In this document: piece by piece, positions 61,699-64,000 of the stretch
Position numbering within the stretch: position 1 is the first letter of the stretch
Layout: each line of letters begins with the position of its first letter
Assembly: GCA_023450935.1 (NCBI GenBank)
Contig: JAEXGH010000029.1
Location: 62,001-126,000, forward strand
Direction: 5' to 3'
Length of the DNA stretch: 64,000 nt
Source of the DNA: Verrucomicrobiota bacterium
GTDB taxonomy: Bacteria > Verrucomicrobiota > Verrucomicrobiia > Opitutales > Intestinicryptomonadaceae
Notes under the pieces: model-generated
What the model was told of the DNA's origin: nothing
The model's input: the letters and a program-made list of their open reading frames with translations, nothing else
Database searches by the model: none
Position numbers and translations under genes: made by a program

Positions 61699-62343
61699 AT
61701 GAAGAAAATATTGGCAATATATCTGTTGAGTGTAGTTGCGATTTTTGCCGACTATATGGGGTCGGCAAAAATCGGGAAACCTGAGACGTATGCTAAGTAT
61801 TCGGAAAGTCTACGTTTTATTTATGACGAAAACTTTACGCGTGTAAATCCAACCCAACAGTGGCTTACAGGTGTGCAGAGTTTTTGGATAGATAGAGAAA
61901 AAACCGACTGGGCATATATGTTTCATTATTTGGTTGCAAGTGATGTAAATGGTTATCCTTTCGTTTTTGACGCAATACGCGGTGGTTGTGAACTGAAATT
62001 TAGCATATTGGACATTAACAATGATGGCAAAAGCGAGCTGCTCATAGAATACCAATTCGGGGGGAATGCTACATTTCTTGACATCTATTTGATTTTCGGC
62101 GAACCGAACGATCCATCAACGTGGAAACTTGAGCGGTGGCCGTATGATGGCAAAAAGGCAAGGTTCGGTGAGTATTCCGAGACTCCGATTAGGTGCAGGC
62201 TGGGGAAGATAGTTCCCGAGAAAGGCAAAATAACAGTGTATTCCAATGAGATAGACGAAGGGCTTGTCCGTTCGGTTTATTCAGTGAAGGGGCTGAAGAT
62301 AGAGCTTGTGGAAGAAAAGCTCATCAAAAAATTGGAACGCTAA
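61699..62343 (+). CDS. Exported protein, paralogue 3 (candidate immunity factor)
   Basis: A 214-residue relative of the genes at 58606 and 59200, with a signal peptide (about 1-17), TQQWLTGVQSFWID, YLVASDVNGYPFVFD and LDINNDGKSELLIEY. It is separated from its relatives by the two antisense genes. AT-rich like the rest of the island. It ends at the third terminator copy. Confidence 0.72.
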   Translation: MKKILAIYLLSVVAIFADYMGSAKIGKPETYAKYSESLRFIYDENFTRVNPTQQWLTGVQSFWIDREKTDWAYMFHYLVASDVNGYPFVFDAIRGGCELKFSILDINNDGKSELLIEYQFGGNATFLDIYLIFGEPNDPSTWKLERWPYDGKKARFGEYSETPIRCRLGKIVPEKGKITVYSNEIDEGLVRSVYSVKGLKIELVEEKLIKKLER

Positions 62344-62364
62344 TCAGTTTGTGCATATTTTTCG

Positions 62365-62393
62365 GCGGGGCAGAATTACTGCTCCGCTTTTTT
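62365..62393 (+). terminator. Terminator hairpin, copy 3, with an orphan gene-end remnant
   Basis: The same stem-loop and T-run occur 22 bases after paralogue 3. On the minus strand the adjoining bases still encode VYDKKAEQ and the stop, the end of the Sel1-like genes, but the rest of such a gene is missing. Confidence 0.8.
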
Positions 62394-62495
62394 GTCGTAA
62401 ACGGTGCACGCCGCGCTTGCGTGGTTACGGGGCAGGCGGCAATTTTTTATTCAAAAAAACTTGCGCAGGTTCACGTCTTCTGTATGTTAGTTTTT

Positions 62496-64000
62496 ATGAG
62501 AAACGTTTTAGTTGGTTTAGTTTTTGTATTGTCAATTTTTTCGGTGAACTGTTTTGCCGAAGACGCAATGTGGATTATTCCCGACGACAATTCGGCCAAC
62601 GCGCGCGGCGCGTGGGGCGCGTTTAGGGGCGATGTGGAAATCGGCTCCGTCCCGTCTTCGATGAAGGCGAAAGTCGCCGCCGACAGCAAGTATTGGCTCT
62701 GGATAAACGGCAAGCTCGCCGTTTACGACGGCGGCCTCAAGCGCGGCCCGACCCCGAACGGCGGATATTACGACGAAATCGAAATAGCCCCGTTTCTCAA
62801 GCGCGGCGAAAACAAAATAGCGGCTCTTGTCTGGTTCTTCGGCAAGGACGGGTTTTCGCACCAAAGTTCGGGCAAAATGGGGTTCTTCCTTGAGGGCAAA
62901 AGCGGCGACGCCGAAATAATGACATCGAAAACGTGGTTTGCCGCCGTCCACCCCGCGTTCTCTTCCGCCGAAAATCCCCCGCCGAACTATAGGCTTTCAG
63001 AAAGCAACGTCCGCTTCGACGCAAACAAAAACACGATTGAAGGCTGGCAGACTGCCGATTCGGCAAAGCTTAAAAAGCTCGGATTCAAGCCCGCGATAAC
63101 TTCGGCGTATATGGGCTGGTCGCCGTGGGGCGAATACCAAAAGCGGAATATTCCGATGTGGAAGGATTTCGGCGTGAAGAAGGCCAAATTCGTGCGCAAA
63201 CCGCTCGACGCCGCGCGCGATGTCGTGGAGGCCGCGTTGCCATACAACATGCACGTGAACATAATTTTCGAAGTATACGACCCCGTCGGCGGAAACCTCG
63301 TTGACATTCTCACCGACCACACCCACTCGGCAAGTCAGATAAACCTGCGCGGCGAATATATCACGAAAAAGGGTTCGCAAAAATACGAGCTGTTCAGCTG
63401 GCTCAACGGCGAAAAAATAATTCTGCAACTGCCCAAAGACGTGGTTGTGAAATCGCTAGAATACAGGCAGACGGGCTACGACACCGAATTCGAAGGCTCG
63501 TTCTCCTGCGAGAGCGACTATTACAACCTCTTCTGGAAAAAGGCTCTCGACACCCTCTATGTAAACATGCGCGGCACTTACTACGACTGCCCCGACCGCG
63601 AGCGCGCCCAGTGGATTGGCGACCTCACGTTCCTTGCGGCGGAAAGTTTCTACACGCAGTCGGTTTCGTCGCACGCGCTCGCGCGCAAGGGATTGCGCGA
63701 ATTCGCCGCGTGGCGCAAGCCCGACGGCGTGCTTTACGCGCCCGTGCCCTGCGGCAAGTATTTCAAGGAATTGCCCGCGCAGTCGCTTGCGGCAATCGGC
63801 GAATACGGGCTCTGGAACTACTACATGAACACCGGCGACGCCGACACGCTGGCGTTTGTGTATCCCGCAATGAAAGGCTATCTGGCGCGGCTGACGCAGG
63901 ACTCGGACGGATTCACGAACGAATACTACGGCTCTTGGACTTGGGGCGACTGGGGCGTCAACAAGGACATCAGAATGATTTACGCGGCGTGGCACTACAT
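62496..64000 (+). CDS. Secreted alpha-L-rhamnosidase-like protein (GH78), cut at 3' end
   Basis: The frame opens at ATG 62496 with a signal peptide (about 1-21) and runs off the window after 501 codons. Two N-terminal beta domains (about 22-300) come first. The (alpha/alpha)6 barrel opens with YYDCPDRERAQWIGD, which is like the GH78 acid-residue motif; SWTWGDWG follows. It should cut terminal rhamnose from plant or microbial glycans in the periplasm. The GC content returns to the genome norm here, marking the end of the island. Confidence 0.82.
   Translation, partial: MRNVLVGLVFVLSIFSVNCFAEDAMWIIPDDNSANARGAWGAFRGDVEIGSVPSSMKAKVAADSKYWLWINGKLAVYDGGLKRGPTPNGGYYDEIEIAPFLKRGENKIAALVWFFGKDGFSHQSSGKMGFFLEGKSGDAEIMTSKTWFAAVHPAFSSAENPPPNYRLSESNVRFDANKNTIEGWQTADSAKLKKLGFKPAITSAYMGWSPWGEYQKRNIPMWKDFGVKKAKFVRKPLDAARDVVEAALPYNMHVNIIFEVYDPVGGNLVDILTDHTHSASQINLRGEYITKKGSQKYELFSWLNGEKIILQLPKDVVVKSLEYRQTGYDTEFEGSFSCESDYYNLFWKKALDTLYVNMRGTYYDCPDRERAQWIGDLTFLAAESFYTQSVSSHALARKGLREFAAWRKPDGVLYAPVPCGKYFKELPAQSLAAIGEYGLWNYYMNTGDADTLAFVYPAMKGYLARLTQDSDGFTNEYYGSWTWGDWGVNKDIRMIYAAWHY

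Overview
The window looks like a chromosomal segment of a Gram-negative member of the Verrucomicrobiota, probably a gut-type Opitutales/Puniceicoccales-like lineage. This placement is inferred from gene content; no 16S rRNA is present. The support is four proteins with PEP-CTERM sorting tails, lipid A synthesis (LpxK), FadL- and TonB-type outer-membrane proteins, several secreted glycoside hydrolases, two Tat-type or cytosolic Gfo/Idh/MocA oxidoreductases, and a PTS-IIA/diadenylate cyclase fusion. Most genes are GC-rich with tight, often overlapping, spacing.

Layout. 1-6400: end of a PEP-CTERM gene, a small secreted protein, tRNA-Pro, SecA, tRNA-Ser and a secreted GH39-like glycosidase. 6500-11000: a redox operon (DUF4405 membrane protein, Fe-alcohol dehydrogenase, exported flavodoxin, alpha/beta hydrolase) facing an AraC-family regulator. 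11000-16500: DoxX, Na/Pi symporter, lipoprotein, then a plsC-fabZ-flavoprotein operon. 16500-24500: rlmN, a CNNM/CBS protein, cutA, an exported oxidoreductase, an MscS channel, an esterase, a DUF6973-like lipoprotein and tRNA-Val. 24700-30900: a vitamin B12 locus in which two divergent cobalamin riboswitches drive a SUMF1-like PEP-CTERM protein on one side and PEP-CTERM protein, TonB receptor and PEP-CTERM protein on the other. 31000-41900: RNA helicase, aminotransferase, DMT exporter, mutS with a uvrC-GluQRS fusion, then fmdB, TPR lipoprotein, inactive-looking site-2 protease and fmdB-like gene. 43300-56700: DUF475, c-di-AMP synthase with an orphan nuoA, oxidoreductase, enolase, degenerate transglutaminase, lpxK, HPr, FadL and a DUF5696-like protein. 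57000-62400: an AT-shifted island resembling a polymorphic toxin with duplicated exported partner genes. 62500-end: GH78-like rhamnosidase running off the window.

Three things stand out. First, two families of intergenic hairpin repeats occur in the 3' flanks of genes near 11.6-12.0, 13.85-14.09, 41.9-43.3 and 49.06-49.54 kb. Their outer arms are constant while the tips differ between copies but remain self-complementary. Some copies even supply the stop codon of the neighbouring gene (enolase, DUF475 gene). Second, the 57-62 kb island combines a metallopeptidase-like N-terminus, a phage/toxin-like linker and an AT-rich lysozyme-like C-terminus with families of exported small proteins and a repeated bidirectional terminator that carries a stop codon in its loop. 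Third, UvrC is fused in frame to a GluQRS-like aminoacyl-tRNA synthetase domain.

All family calls were made by reading the sequence; no database search was run.
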